A stretch of 47,942 nucleotides of DNA from a virus, in IMG/VR virus record IMGVR_UViG_3300008114_001593, positions 1 through 47,942 of that record; one strand, 5' to 3'. Position 1 is the stretch's first letter. Every line of letters begins with the position of its first letter. Below are positions 25,109 through 32,174 of the stretch, in pieces. The position numbers and the translations under genes are program-made. The notes under the pieces were generated by a model. It saw only the letters and a list, made by a program, of their open reading frames with translations, was not told the DNA's origin and did no database searches.

Positions 25109-25937
25109 ATATTGGGGTGTTAATGCTTTTGGGCATGATGCATCTTTATGTGTTGTTGAGAATGATATGGTAATATTCCATAAATTGAGTGGTGGTGAAT
25201 TTTTGACAGAGGGCGTTGTTGATGATGCATTGTCATTTGGCAAGCCTGATGTAATTTGTTACTATGAGAATCCTTTGTTGAAACGAACAAGACAATTGTA
25301 TTCTGGCGAATGGAATAAAGCATTCAACATGTTGACACCAAAGTTACACATGTTGGAGTTTGGTATAAATTGCCCGATAAAGTATGTTGGTCATCATCAT
25401 AGCCATGCCGCGGCATCTTACTTGACAAGCGAATTAAATGATGCTATAATATTAGTTGCTGATGCTATTGGTGAATGGGAAACAGTTACAGTTTGGCATG
25501 CGGTTGGTAATAACTTAACCAAACTTGATAGTCACAGATATCCATTTAGTTTGGGTTTGTTTTATACAGCATTCTCCAAATTATATGGTGTTAGTGAAAG
25601 AGAATTTATGAAGTTGAGTGTTGATGAATATCCAATACACTATGTAAAGGCAAAAAAATATCTGGATATAAATTTGCATAAGGGAATAAAAGATTGGGGT
25701 GAAGTGGATAAAAATCTACCAGCTTCGGTCCAAAAGGTCTTTGTTGATGCACTTATAGATATTGTTAAACCATTTAAGGGAATGTCAAATAATTTATTGA
25801 TGGCTGGTGGGTGTGCATTTAATGAATTAGCAGTTAAACAATTAAACGCAAGAGTTACAATTAGTCCTGGTGATTCCAGTTCCTCCATTGGTGCTGTTGC
25901 GGCATATTTAAATAAAAGATTAAAAGGAAATAAATGA
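25101..25937 (+). CDS. carbamoyltransferase-like protein (NodU/TobZ family, short)
   Basis: A 278-residue protein with the Kae1-like N-terminal domain of NodU/TobZ carbamoyltransferases: WGVNAFGHDAS, KYVGHHHSHAAASYL (metal His), ILVADAIGE, LLMAGGCAFNELA and PGDSSSSIGAVAAY. Full enzymes are near 550 residues and carry a second domain that is absent here. It may form the activation half only, or a reduced enzyme. ATG 25101 is chosen; ATG 25092 is also possible. Adjacent to an SGNH hydrolase. Confidence 0.75.
   Translation: MVRYWGVNAFGHDASLCVVENDMVIFHKLSGGEFLTEGVVDDALSFGKPDVICYYENPLLKRTRQLYSGEWNKAFNMLTPKLHMLEFGINCPIKYVGHHHSHAAASYLTSELNDAIILVADAIGEWETVTVWHAVGNNLTKLDSHRYPFSLGLFYTAFSKLYGVSEREFMKLSVDEYPIHYVKAKKYLDINLHKGIKDWGEVDKNLPASVQKVFVDALIDIVKPFKGMSNNLLMAGGCAFNELAVKQLNARVTISPGDSSSSIGAVAAYLNKRLKGNK
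25422..25450 (+). promoter_or_regulatory. consensus sigma70 promoter inside carbamoyltransferase gene
   Basis: TTGACA at 25422-25427, 17-base spacer, TATAAT at 25445-25450. It is a perfect match inside coding sequence, about 480 bases before nrdB. It could feed nrdB separately, or be a chance match in AT-rich DNA. Confidence 0.45.
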
Positions 25938-26926
25938 TTAAGAAAACAACAAGCAGACTAACGGATGAAAGAAATCATTTCAAGCCGTTCAATTATCCAT
26001 GGGCCTATGAATCATGGCTAAAGCATGAACAATCGCATTGGTTGCACACCGAGGTGCCGATGCTTGAAGATGTGAAAGATTGGAAGAAGAAACTAACCAA
26101 TGAAGAAAAACAATTTCTAACGCACATCTTCCGTTTCTTCACACAAGGTGATATTGACGTAGCTGGTGGTTATGTAAAGAATTATCTACCACATTTTCCA
26201 CAGCCTGAGGTGCGTATGATGTTGATGGGCTTTGCCGCAAGAGAAGCATTGCACGTAGCCGCATACAGTCACCTAATTGAAACTCTTGGGCTACCAGAGA
26301 CAACATACAATCAATTTTTAGACTACCAAGAAATGAAGGACAAACATGATTACGTTTTGGATATATCTCTACAAAATGATTCAAGTAGTTCTGTTGCTAC
26401 TCATATTGCAGTATTCAGTGCTTTCACCGAAGGGATGCAACTATTCAGTTCCTTTATCATGTTACTTAACTTCCCTAGAACCGGTAAAATGAAGGGCATG
26501 GGTCAGATTGTGACATGGTCTATAGTTGATGAAACTATGCATGCCGAGTCCATGATTAAGTTGTTCCGCACGTACATTGAAGAAAACAAGGAAATATGGA
26601 ACGATGAACTTAAAGGAAAAATCTATTCTATTGCTGAGAAAATGGTTCAGTTGGAAGACAAGTTTATTGATTTGGCATTCAGTATGGGTCCTATGGATCG
26701 CCTTACTGCTGATGATGTTAAACAATATATTCGTTACATTGCTGACCGTAGGCTTATTAGTTTGGGTCTTAAGGGAATAATGAAAGTGAAACGCAATCCA
26801 TTGCCTTGGGTGGAAGAAATGATTAATGCACCAACGCATACCAATTTCTTTGAGAATAGATCCACTGATTACTCAAAGGGTGCCCTATCTGGTACATGGG
26901 ACGATGTTTGGGGCAAGGCTGCATAA
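25934..26926 (+). CDS. nrdB: ribonucleotide reductase beta subunit NrdB (class Ia)
   Basis: A 330-residue small subunit that houses the diiron-tyrosyl radical. Ligands and radical site are all visible: an Asp at 73 or 75, Glu104, His107 and Tyr111 in REALHVAAY, Glu166 in TEGMQLF, Glu200 and His203 in DETMHAE. Glu104-3-His-4-Tyr spacing equals that of E. coli NrdB. AAAGGA precedes the ATG, which overlaps the upstream stop. It looks intact, in contrast to nrdA. Confidence 0.95.
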   Translation: MIKKTTSRLTDERNHFKPFNYPWAYESWLKHEQSHWLHTEVPMLEDVKDWKKKLTNEEKQFLTHIFRFFTQGDIDVAGGYVKNYLPHFPQPEVRMMLMGFAAREALHVAAYSHLIETLGLPETTYNQFLDYQEMKDKHDYVLDISLQNDSSSSVATHIAVFSAFTEGMQLFSSFIMLLNFPRTGKMKGMGQIVTWSIVDETMHAESMIKLFRTYIEENKEIWNDELKGKIYSIAEKMVQLEDKFIDLAFSMGPMDRLTADDVKQYIRYIADRRLISLGLKGIMKVKRNPLPWVEEMINAPTHTNFFENRSTDYSKGALSGTWDDVWGKAA

Positions 26927-26931
26927 TTACC

Positions 26932-26960
26932 TTGACATTGTGATTGTATTGTTATATAAT
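26932..26960 (+). promoter_or_regulatory. consensus sigma70 promoter (leaderless type)
   Basis: TTGACA at 26932-26937, 17-base spacer, TATAAT at 26955-26960. The next ATG is 5 bases after the -10 box and has no Shine-Dalgarno. Confidence 0.85.
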
Positions 26961-26965
26961 GAACT

Positions 26966-27199
26966 ATGCGTATAATTGATTTGATTAAAAAACTTGAGGA
27001 CCTCTATTGCACCTATGATGATGAATACAAACATCACATGGGTGAGCCTGAGATTATGATTGATGTGTTTGGTGATACCGATACACCACACCTATTTGAA
27101 TATAGAGGTTTCTCAAAAGACATTTGCATAGACAAGAGTGCGGATGGTGTGTATGATATTATTAGAGCATTTGACATAAAGGAAGAAAATAATGGCTGA
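26966..27199 (+). CDS. hypothetical phage protein
   Basis: A 77-residue acidic protein with a helical N-terminus (MRIIDLIKKLEDLY) and IMIDVFGDTDTPHLFEYRG. Its ATG follows a consensus promoter by 5 bases, so the message is probably leaderless. It heads a short operon. Function unknown. Confidence 0.65.
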   Translation: MRIIDLIKKLEDLYCTYDDEYKHHMGEPEIMIDVFGDTDTPHLFEYRGFSKDICIDKSADGVYDIIRAFDIKEENNG

Positions 27200-27374
27200 T
27201 GAAAAAACTGAATTGAAACAAGAAGCTGGACCAAAGCGTAAGATTACCCAAATTACAACCGCAACAACAAATTCTGGTAGAATTATTGTGACTGCATTGT
27301 GTAACGATGGTACATTGTGGCGCCGTGATGTAATCAATGACAGCACCGAGTGGGAACAAATTAGAGGCATCTAA
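27192..27374 (+). CDS. hypothetical phage protein
   Basis: A 60-residue protein with a charged N-terminus and a beta-type body (GRIIVTALCNDGTLWRRD) like a single blade or SH3-type strand pair. GGAAG lies before the ATG; ends overlap both neighbours. Confidence 0.55.
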   Translation: MADEKTELKQEAGPKRKITQITTATTNSGRIIVTALCNDGTLWRRDVINDSTEWEQIRGI

Positions 27375-27724
27375 TGGCAATAACAAACATGATTGGAAAT
27401 AATCCAGCACAATTCAATTGGGCTGATGAAGAATTTACATTTAAAACAATGGAGTATCCTATCGGTGGTAAATTACTAAGCGGATCATTAGATATAACAT
27501 TTGCTGATATTGATAGATTTTTAACGGATGATGATTTCAAAAATGCTATTAAGCAAAGAATGGCAACACATCTGGTTAAATGTATGATGGAAAATAATCT
27601 AATAGAGTTTACTAAAATTGAAGATTCAACGACTGGTTCATACAGATTACATGCAAGGTGTTATCTAGCGCCTAATGACCAAGTAAAAATATTAAGGACA
27701 CATTATGGAAGTTGCAAAGCGTGA
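27374..27724 (+). CDS. hypothetical phage protein
   Basis: A 116-residue protein with helical and strand parts (ITFADIDRFLTDDDFKNAIKQ; YRLHARCYLAPNDQV). AGAGGC stands before the ATG. Overlaps both neighbours. I do not recognise a family. Confidence 0.58.
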   Translation: MAITNMIGNNPAQFNWADEEFTFKTMEYPIGGKLLSGSLDITFADIDRFLTDDDFKNAIKQRMATHLVKCMMENNLIEFTKIEDSTTGSYRLHARCYLAPNDQVKILRTHYGSCKA

Positions 27725-28058
27725 GAAGGATTGGTGGGAACATCACCCACTCCATAAACTATGGTGCAATGATGCTTGCCCATTAGTACCACGGTTTAAT
27801 TATAGACCAGGTGATGAATGGAATGCAAACGCTTGGTCATTACATTGGTTATTATTCCATATCTGGACAATGGAACATTTTAGTTTTGGTGTTGATGTGA
27901 ACCTACAAGCAGATAGTATTTCTGTTGGTTTCATTTTGCCATATCTGAGAGTTATAATTGGCTTTCATCATATGTGGCAATGGACATGGTTATATAAACT
28001 CAACCGTATGTTACGCCGTAATCCAGCATTGAAGAACTACAAAGGTGAATACAATTGA
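27705..28058 (+). CDS. conserved hypothetical phage protein, Trp/His-rich
   Basis: A 117-residue protein unusually rich in Trp and His (WWEHHPLHKLWCNDACPL; SLHWLLFHIWTMEH). AAGGA precedes its ATG. It may associate with membrane or bind metal. Related proteins occur in T4-like phages of aquatic hosts; function unknown. Confidence 0.58.
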   Translation: MEVAKREKDWWEHHPLHKLWCNDACPLVPRFNYRPGDEWNANAWSLHWLLFHIWTMEHFSFGVDVNLQADSISVGFILPYLRVIIGFHHMWQWTWLYKLNRMLRRNPALKNYKGEYN

Positions 28059-28171
28059 TCCAACTTGAATGGTTCATATACGGTGCATTCTTTGGTTGGA
28101 TAGCACAACCACTATGGGATGTAATTAAGAAAATTGTAAGTGAAGCAAAAAAAGCAAAGGAAGAATGGTAA
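28055..28171 (+). CDS. small membrane protein with TTG start
   Basis: A 38-residue ORF beginning at TTG inside the overlap with the upstream stop: one hydrophobic helix (WFIYGAFFGWIAQPLW) followed by a charged helix (EAKKAKEEW). It ends in a TAATG overlap with the next gene, and no other gene fills this stretch, which supports it as real. Confidence 0.5.
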   Translation: MIQLEWFIYGAFFGWIAQPLWDVIKKIVSEAKKAKEEW

Positions 28172-28377
28172 TGGAAATAGAATCAGCATTGTATTTTTTG
28201 GGTGGCTCAATCTTTATTGGGCTTGGTCTTTGTATCATTGGCGGTTTTGTATTGTTGTTGAACAATATTTACCATAAATTTTGGAAGCCTGTTGAATGGA
28301 CAATACCACAATATAGATTCATTGATGCGGTTGCAGAACCAAAGCCAATTGACAAGGCAAACGAACCTAAGCTATAA
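28171..28377 (+). CDS. small membrane protein
   Basis: A 68-residue protein with one membrane helix (residues 8-32) and a cytoplasmic tail with a Pro-rich end. ATG 28171 is preferred to the ATG at 28165 because AAAGGAAG at 28156-28163 lies at the proper distance from it. Confidence 0.55.
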   Translation: MEIESALYFLGGSIFIGLGLCIIGGFVLLLNNIYHKFWKPVEWTIPQYRFIDAVAEPKPIDKANEPKL

Positions 28378-28698
28378 TTAAAAATAATTATACTTAGTCA
28401 AATTTTCTTTACGAGTTAAAATTTGCAAATTATTCTCCACATGTAAACCAGAAACATCATCTCCATTTAATGGAATTATATGGTCAACCTCATGTTTAAT
28501 TCCAGTTTTATGTTCTAATAACACAGCTTCGGTGTATATTTTTAGAATTTCTGCTTTATTGGCCCAAGATGGATATTTTTGTTGTTGTTTAGCTCTACTA
28601 ATTCCTGACCTAAAACGTGAATTGATTGCATATTTCAACCAATATTGTTCTTTTTCCTCAGGTGTCTTTTTATTGTATGCGTTTGGATGATTTTTCAT
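28378..28698 (-). CDS. HNH endonuclease on the minus strand
   Basis: A 106-residue protein, the only minus-strand gene in the window. The HNH finger HEVDHIIPLNGDDVSGLHVENN is split here as HEVDHIIPL and LHVENNLQIL; it ends LTRKENLTKYNYF as in phage HNH nucleases of the small type. AGAGGG lies before its start. Its stop abuts the stop of the converging + gene. A recent mobile insertion is likely. Confidence 0.75.
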   Translation of the reverse strand: MKNHPNAYNKKTPEEKEQYWLKYAINSRFRSGISRAKQQQKYPSWANKAEILKIYTEAVLLEHKTGIKHEVDHIIPLNGDDVSGLHVENNLQILTRKENLTKYNYF

Positions 28699-28888
28699 TT
28701 GTACCCTCTGACTGGTTAATATATAATTTTGTGGGACAGCCCAACTCTGACTGGGTTTTCTAATGCTCCAACATTAGAATTACCACATTTATTTATGCAT
28801 TAGACTTGGTATTCTAGTGTTTTATTAGTGTAATTCTCTAGTTTGCTAATATATATTAGTATGACACAGCCAAAAGGAGTGCATACAA
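28699..28888. other. 190-base noncoding spacer with hairpins and repeats
   Basis: No gene of either strand fits here. Visible: a direct repeat CTCTGACTGG at 28706-28715 and 28745-28754; the inverted repeat TCTAATG/CATTAGA with 6-base loop near 28768-28787; and the 14-base palindrome CTAATATATATTAG at 28846-28859. A weak promoter TTGGTA-17-TGTAAT lies at 28806-28834. It serves as the divergent control region between the minus-strand HNH gene and the + genes, by inference. Confidence 0.5.
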
Positions 28889-28969
28889 ATGAAAAATTAT
28901 ATACAAGAACTTTACCTTGAATTAAAATTGCTTGTAAAAGAGTTTAATTCACCAATCGCTTATCAATAA
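28889..28969 (+). CDS. 26-residue microprotein
   Basis: A small ORF with a strong Shine-Dalgarno (AAAAGGAG, 28872-28879) 9 bases before the ATG. Product MKNYIQELYLELKLLVKEF... is one amphipathic helix. It lies 9 bases upstream of the next gene and could be a leader peptide or a real microprotein. Confidence 0.5.
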   Translation: MKNYIQELYLELKLLVKEFNSPIAYQ

Positions 28970-28978
28970 GGAAACAAA

Positions 28979-29206
28979 ATGGATATCAAAGAAATTCAAA
29001 CCAAATCAAAAGAATTCACAATCGCAATGATTGATGCAAACGAACAAGCATTCAATGCTGGTATCAAAGCATTTAACAAACTAATAGGATCCGATTATGC
29101 TACATATACGTATGGGCTAACATTTATGGGATCGGAAATTAGTAAAAATGCAAGAAAAATCGTTGAGGAATTCTCAGACCTTGCTCCTGCAGGAAATAAA
29201 AAGTAA
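28979..29206 (+). CDS. hypothetical helical protein
   Basis: A 75-residue mostly helical protein (EIQTKSKEFTIAMIDANEQA). Its arrangement resembles small phasin-like helical proteins, but I cannot assign it. AAGGAAA stands before the ATG. Confidence 0.58.
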   Translation: MDIKEIQTKSKEFTIAMIDANEQAFNAGIKAFNKLIGSDYATYTYGLTFMGSEISKNARKIVEEFSDLAPAGNKK

Positions 29207-29414
29207 TCTCAATTGCTTTCACCCGGTCGTTCGCAACGGCTGGGTTATTAAATTTTCCATCTATAAAGACACCGGCATTCTTCTAATTTTTACCTCAAAG
29301 TATACTGGCCAGACAATAATCCGATACTGCGATTCAGAAGATAGCGCGGTGGACTATATAAATATAGTCATAGAAAAAGACGCAACGGTCCATCAAGACC
29401 ACAGAGAATTTTAA
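29148..29414 (+). CDS. hypothetical protein, start uncertain
   Basis: An ORF of up to 88 residues. The first ATG (29148) lies 58 bases inside the upstream gene; a TTG at 29181 is also possible. The credible part is NGWVIKFSIYKDTGILLIF...YCDSEDSAVDYINIV, a beta-alpha domain. A 10-base-pair hairpin (29222-29244) lies in its 5' part. It also contains a late-type promoter box at 29357. Function unknown. Confidence 0.5.
   Translation: MQEKSLRNSQTLLLQEIKSNLNCFHPVVRNGWVIKFSIYKDTGILLIFTSKYTGQTIIRYCDSEDSAVDYINIVIEKDATVHQDHREF
29222..29244 (+). terminator. weak terminator-like hairpin
   Basis: Arms at 29222-29231 and 29235-29244 pair over 10 positions (two wobbles) with a 3-base loop. The downstream tract TTATTAAATTTT is not a clean U run. 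It follows the stop of the gene ending at 29206, so partial termination is possible, but it lies within an ORF. Confidence 0.3.
29357..29364 (+). promoter_or_regulatory. T4-type late promoter box TATAAATA
   Basis: Exact late consensus inside the 3' part of the preceding ORF, 59 bases before the tail-type gene at 29424, which also has AAGGAG. Confidence 0.5.
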
Positions 29415-29423
29415 GGAGATAAA

Positions 29424-29834
29424 ATGGCAATGACCATGTCGGGAACGACACTAACATTTAACGATAGTACAACACAATCAACTGCGGCGGGTGGTGCGCC
29501 TGCACACCTAGCAATTGGACATGTAGGACTTATGTTACACACCCTCAACTCTAAAACATTCCCCGGAAATACTCAATCTGGTGGTTATCTCTATAAACTT
29601 ACTTCTGGTGTACCAAGCCCCCGCGGCATCGGTGAGGTTCATTATTTTAATGGCCATGTTGTTAATAGCACAGCTGCCACCATTAACTTTTACGGTTCAG
29701 GCACATCATCTAATAGTTCTGGCACATGGAGATTTGTCGGCGCTTATGATTACATCATAACTCAAAACACCGTTGACGGTTATGGAATTGCGCTCACAAG
29801 CACCTTTCCAAATCTATGGCAGAGAATATCTTAA
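29424..29834 (+). CDS. tail fibre / virion surface protein
   Basis: A 136-residue protein. The N-terminus SGTTLTFNDSTTQSTAAGG is the repeat-type sequence found in phage tail fibre and structural tail proteins; the rest is a Gly/Ser/Thr-rich beta domain with IGEVHYFNGHVV and STFPNLWQRIS. AAGGAG before the ATG and a late box upstream fit strong late expression. Possibly a fibre tip or host-binding domain. Confidence 0.72.
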   Translation: MAMTMSGTTLTFNDSTTQSTAAGGAPAHLAIGHVGLMLHTLNSKTFPGNTQSGGYLYKLTSGVPSPRGIGEVHYFNGHVVNSTAATINFYGSGTSSNSSGTWRFVGAYDYIITQNTVDGYGIALTSTFPNLWQRIS

Positions 29835-29849
29835 TTTTGAAAGAAAATA

Positions 29850-30152
29850 ATGATTATAGTTCAAGAAATTAATTACACAGTTGTCCGAAATTTAAAATGG
29901 ACAAATCCAGAGCATACCGCATTTGATTGCGAAGTAAATTTCAATCATTTGTTTGAAAATTTTGTTCCATTTCATTGCACAAAAGCGGAAGCTGAAGGAT
30001 TGATATACACTCACTCAACAGAAATATGGGAAAAAGCGTTATCAGGTGAATTTGGTCCAATTGCTGAATACGAAGAACCTGTCCAACCAGAACCGGTTCT
30101 TATGCCCGGAATTGAAATTATTCCATCTACAAACCCAGGAGACTTTACATGA
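29850..30152 (+). CDS. conserved hypothetical, tail-associated
   Basis: A 100-residue protein with VVRNLKWTNPEHTAFDCEV and a Pro/Glu-rich C-terminus (YEEPVQPEPVLMPG). Related short proteins follow tail fibre genes in several phages and may be fibre-assembly helpers. Overlaps the next gene (ATGA). Confidence 0.55.
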   Translation: MIIVQEINYTVVRNLKWTNPEHTAFDCEVNFNHLFENFVPFHCTKAEAEGLIYTHSTEIWEKALSGEFGPIAEYEEPVQPEPVLMPGIEIIPSTNPGDFT

Positions 30153-30514
30153 GCATTCAAGTCCATATTGGTTGTGTGGAAAATTTATACACACGCATGA
30201 TGTATTTTGAAAATACTGGTGATATTGAAGTTGGTCACGTTCATCAACACGACCATTTGACTTTGCTTGCTAAAGGCAAATTAAAAGTAACCATTGATGG
30301 CAATGTAACAGAATTTAATGCACCTCATATGATTTATATCAATAAAGATAAAGTGCATGAACTTGAAGCATTATCTAACAATACAGTTGCTTATTGCATT
30401 CATGCATTAAGAGACAATGAAACTGGTGATATATTGGATCCTGCTATGGTACCAAAAGGATCCATTGCTCAAGCATTACAAGCGGCAGAGCCATTAATTG
30501 TTCGTGAGAGTTAA
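30149..30514 (+). CDS. cupin-domain protein
   Basis: A 121-residue single cupin barrel. The first cupin motif GHVHQHDHLTLLAKG (metal-binding His) and second motif with DKVHELEAL and its His are present. AGGAG before the ATG. Might bind a metal and act on, or bind, a small ligand. It pairs with the oxygenase-like gene that follows. Confidence 0.75.
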   Translation: MSIQVHIGCVENLYTRMMYFENTGDIEVGHVHQHDHLTLLAKGKLKVTIDGNVTEFNAPHMIYINKDKVHELEALSNNTVAYCIHALRDNETGDILDPAMVPKGSIAQALQAAEPLIVRES

Positions 30515-31001
30515 ACAACGATTAATTAAATCTTGGTCATACGCTAATCAGGTAGCTCCAGCGACAACAGGATTTATTAACAATCCTGTTAGTCTTGGTA
30601 GAAGATTTGCGGCACAAGATTCACATCCGCTGTGGTCAAAAGCATTTTCAGAATTTGGCCTTACTCCTGTTTCTGTAGAACCAGTATATAAATGTTTCAC
30701 TGGTAACCATTTTATTGATGGTACTTTTACTCACAAGCATATTGATAGAGCACCTGAAGGACTAGTCCACACCAGATGTAATTTAATGATTAAGAAACCA
30801 CCAATCGGTGGTGATCCAATTCTTGATGATGAAGTTATGCATGTTGAAGAAGGTGATTTATGGTTATGTTTGGCTAGTATGGAGTATCATGCAAGCACGC
30901 CGATACAAGGCGGTGAAAGAATTATATTTTCATTCGGTGGTCTTGTGCCAAAAGAACAAATCAATAATCTATTATGCATTACACAAAACGATTCAAACTA
31001 A
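30498..31001 (+). CDS. 2-oxoglutarate/Fe(II) oxygenase-like protein
   Basis: A 167-residue double-stranded beta-helix protein. THKHIDRAPEG holds the HxD metal pair, and MEYHASTPIQGGERIIFSFGG supplies the distal His and the Arg that binds oxoglutarate. Similar hydroxylases are frequent in cyanophage-type phages next to tail genes. The start is TTG 30498 or GTG 30504, both weak, within an overlap with the cupin gene. Substrate unknown; a virion protein residue is plausible. Confidence 0.7.
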   Translation: MFVRVKQRLIKSWSYANQVAPATTGFINNPVSLGRRFAAQDSHPLWSKAFSEFGLTPVSVEPVYKCFTGNHFIDGTFTHKHIDRAPEGLVHTRCNLMIKKPPIGGDPILDDEVMHVEEGDLWLCLASMEYHASTPIQGGERIIFSFGGLVPKEQINNLLCITQNDSN

Positions 31002-31097
31002 ACAAATATAAGTTAGTGCTTGCATACAGCATCAAATGGAAATCATTTCCAGGCGATGATGGTAGATATTATGAGAGTGAAGAAGTTAAGTATATCC

Positions 31098-31126
31098 TTG
31101 ACAATCACACCGGGCTATGGTATAAT
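31098..31126 (+). promoter_or_regulatory. consensus sigma70 promoter, -10 box in terminator loop
   Basis: TTGACA at 31098-31103, 17-base spacer, TATAAT at 31121-31126. The -10 hexamer lies in the loop of the hairpin 31112-31139. Transcripts would start near 31133, inside the right arm, and so lack the full hairpin. Confidence 0.82.
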
Positions 31127-31146
31127 GTTACTATAGCCCTTTTTTA
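31112..31146 (+). terminator. rho-independent terminator with embedded promoter
   Basis: GGGCTAT (31112-31118) pairs with ATAGCCC (31133-31139), 14-base loop, then a run of six T. It would stop readthrough from the oxygenase gene. The exonuclease promoter occupies its loop and left arm. Confidence 0.72.
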
Positions 31147-31159
31147 TTGGAGAAATAAA

Positions 31160-31744
31160 ATTTTTATATTTGATGTTGAAACTCTCGGTAAAGATTCCGA
31201 TGCCGTGATATTATCCATGGCCGCAATCTATTTTGATCCAGATAAAGAGCCGAGCCATACTCAATTAAGAGAGTCCGCATTCTTTTGTAAGTTTGATGTA
31301 AAGCAACAAATCAAAGACTTCAATCGGAAAGTGGACAGAGGTACCGTTGAATGGTGGTCCAAACAATGTGAGAATGCACGGAACAAATCATTTAAGCCAC
31401 ATCCAAATGATGTGCCATTTGAGATTGGTTACAGTGCAATGAGCCAATGGGTCAAATCAAAGAATGATAATAATTGTTGGGTATGGGCTAGAGGCAATTT
31501 GGATCAGATGGTACTGAGCCACATTGAGGATCAAATGAACCTTGAGAATATCTGGTCATATGCTAGATGGCGTGATGTACGAACTGCAATTGATTTTCTA
31601 TATGGCACCAAGAATGGATATGTGGATGTGGACACACCAGCCTGGGTAGAAGCATTTGATTCAAAGCTACATATTACAAAGCACAATCCAATTGATGATT
31701 GTATATTTGATGCCATGCAATTAATGTACGGAAAGAAAAGCTAA
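31160..31744 (+). CDS. DexA-like 3'-5' exonuclease (DEDD) with AUU start
   Basis: A 194-residue exonuclease of the DnaQ-like DEDD class as in T4 DexA. Motifs: IFDVETLG (Asp-x-Glu), NLDQMVLSH (exo II Asp), and KHNPIDDCIFDA (exo III, His and Asp). No ATG, GTG or TTG fits the N-terminus: GGAG at 31149-31152 is 7 bases before the ATT at 31160, and homologues start with M-F-[VI]-x-D-V-E-T. The longer frame from 30974 crosses the promoter and terminator and is not a likely start. AUU initiation is therefore the best reading; a sequencing change of ATG is the alternative. Confidence 0.8.
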   Translation: MFIFDVETLGKDSDAVILSMAAIYFDPDKEPSHTQLRESAFFCKFDVKQQIKDFNRKVDRGTVEWWSKQCENARNKSFKPHPNDVPFEIGYSAMSQWVKSKNDNNCWVWARGNLDQMVLSHIEDQMNLENIWSYARWRDVRTAIDFLYGTKNGYVDVDTPAWVEAFDSKLHITKHNPIDDCIFDAMQLMYGKKS

Positions 31745-31872
31745 TGAAGTATATAGGAATGATAATCAAATATATCTTTATCATATTCTATGCATTTGTA
31801 GCCCTTATGTTTGCTATTCTATTTTCTGGCATGGTATACGGTGGCTATAAAGAACTAATGAAACTATTATGA
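31744..31872 (+). CDS. 42-residue membrane protein
   Basis: A small protein with one long hydrophobic helix (IIKYIFIIFYAFVALMFAIL) and charged ends. It starts within the exonuclease stop codon region and ends in an ATGA overlap with the next gene, so coupling supports it. Confidence 0.55.
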   Translation: MKYIGMIIKYIFIIFYAFVALMFAILFSGMVYGGYKELMKLL

Positions 31873-32174
31873 ACACGAAATATTATATTATTGCAGGCAA
31901 TCACCGGGAAGGAACACAATTCATAAAAAACAAATGTCATACAATGGTGCGGTCTGGTTGGACTTCAATGTCTCTATCCAATTTTGTTTATGTAGCATCA
32001 CCTGAGATATTAAGAGGGCAAGATAATCCAACAGGATGGTTCTATTATTCATTGCGTGAAAGGGATGATATCGGTATGATTTTGATGATGCTAATATTGA
32101 ATAAGAGTAAAATACAACAACATTATACACCAGAATTTAGAGATGTATTAAAAGAATTTGGATTCAAGCTATGA
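31869..32174 (+). CDS. hypothetical phage protein
   Basis: A 101-residue protein beginning MNTKYYIIAGNHREGTQFI and containing PTGWFYYSLRERDDIGMIL. The pattern with a strand, Arg and Gly near the N-terminus recalls small phage P-loop-like hypothetical proteins, but no Walker motif is present. Function unknown. Confidence 0.58.
   Translation: MNTKYYIIAGNHREGTQFIKNKCHTMVRSGWTSMSLSNFVYVASPEILRGQDNPTGWFYYSLRERDDIGMILMMLILNKSKIQQHYTPEFRDVLKEFGFKL

Noticed and set aside
28699-28888. tRNA-like or tmRNA-like element in the spacer
   Set aside because: Some stems and an ACCA appear, but no acceptor, D, anticodon and T arms fit a cloverleaf on either strand.
30974-31159. N-terminal extension of the exonuclease from the ATG at 30974
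   Set aside because: It crosses a terminator and a promoter, has no family similarity and begins inside the oxygenase gene.
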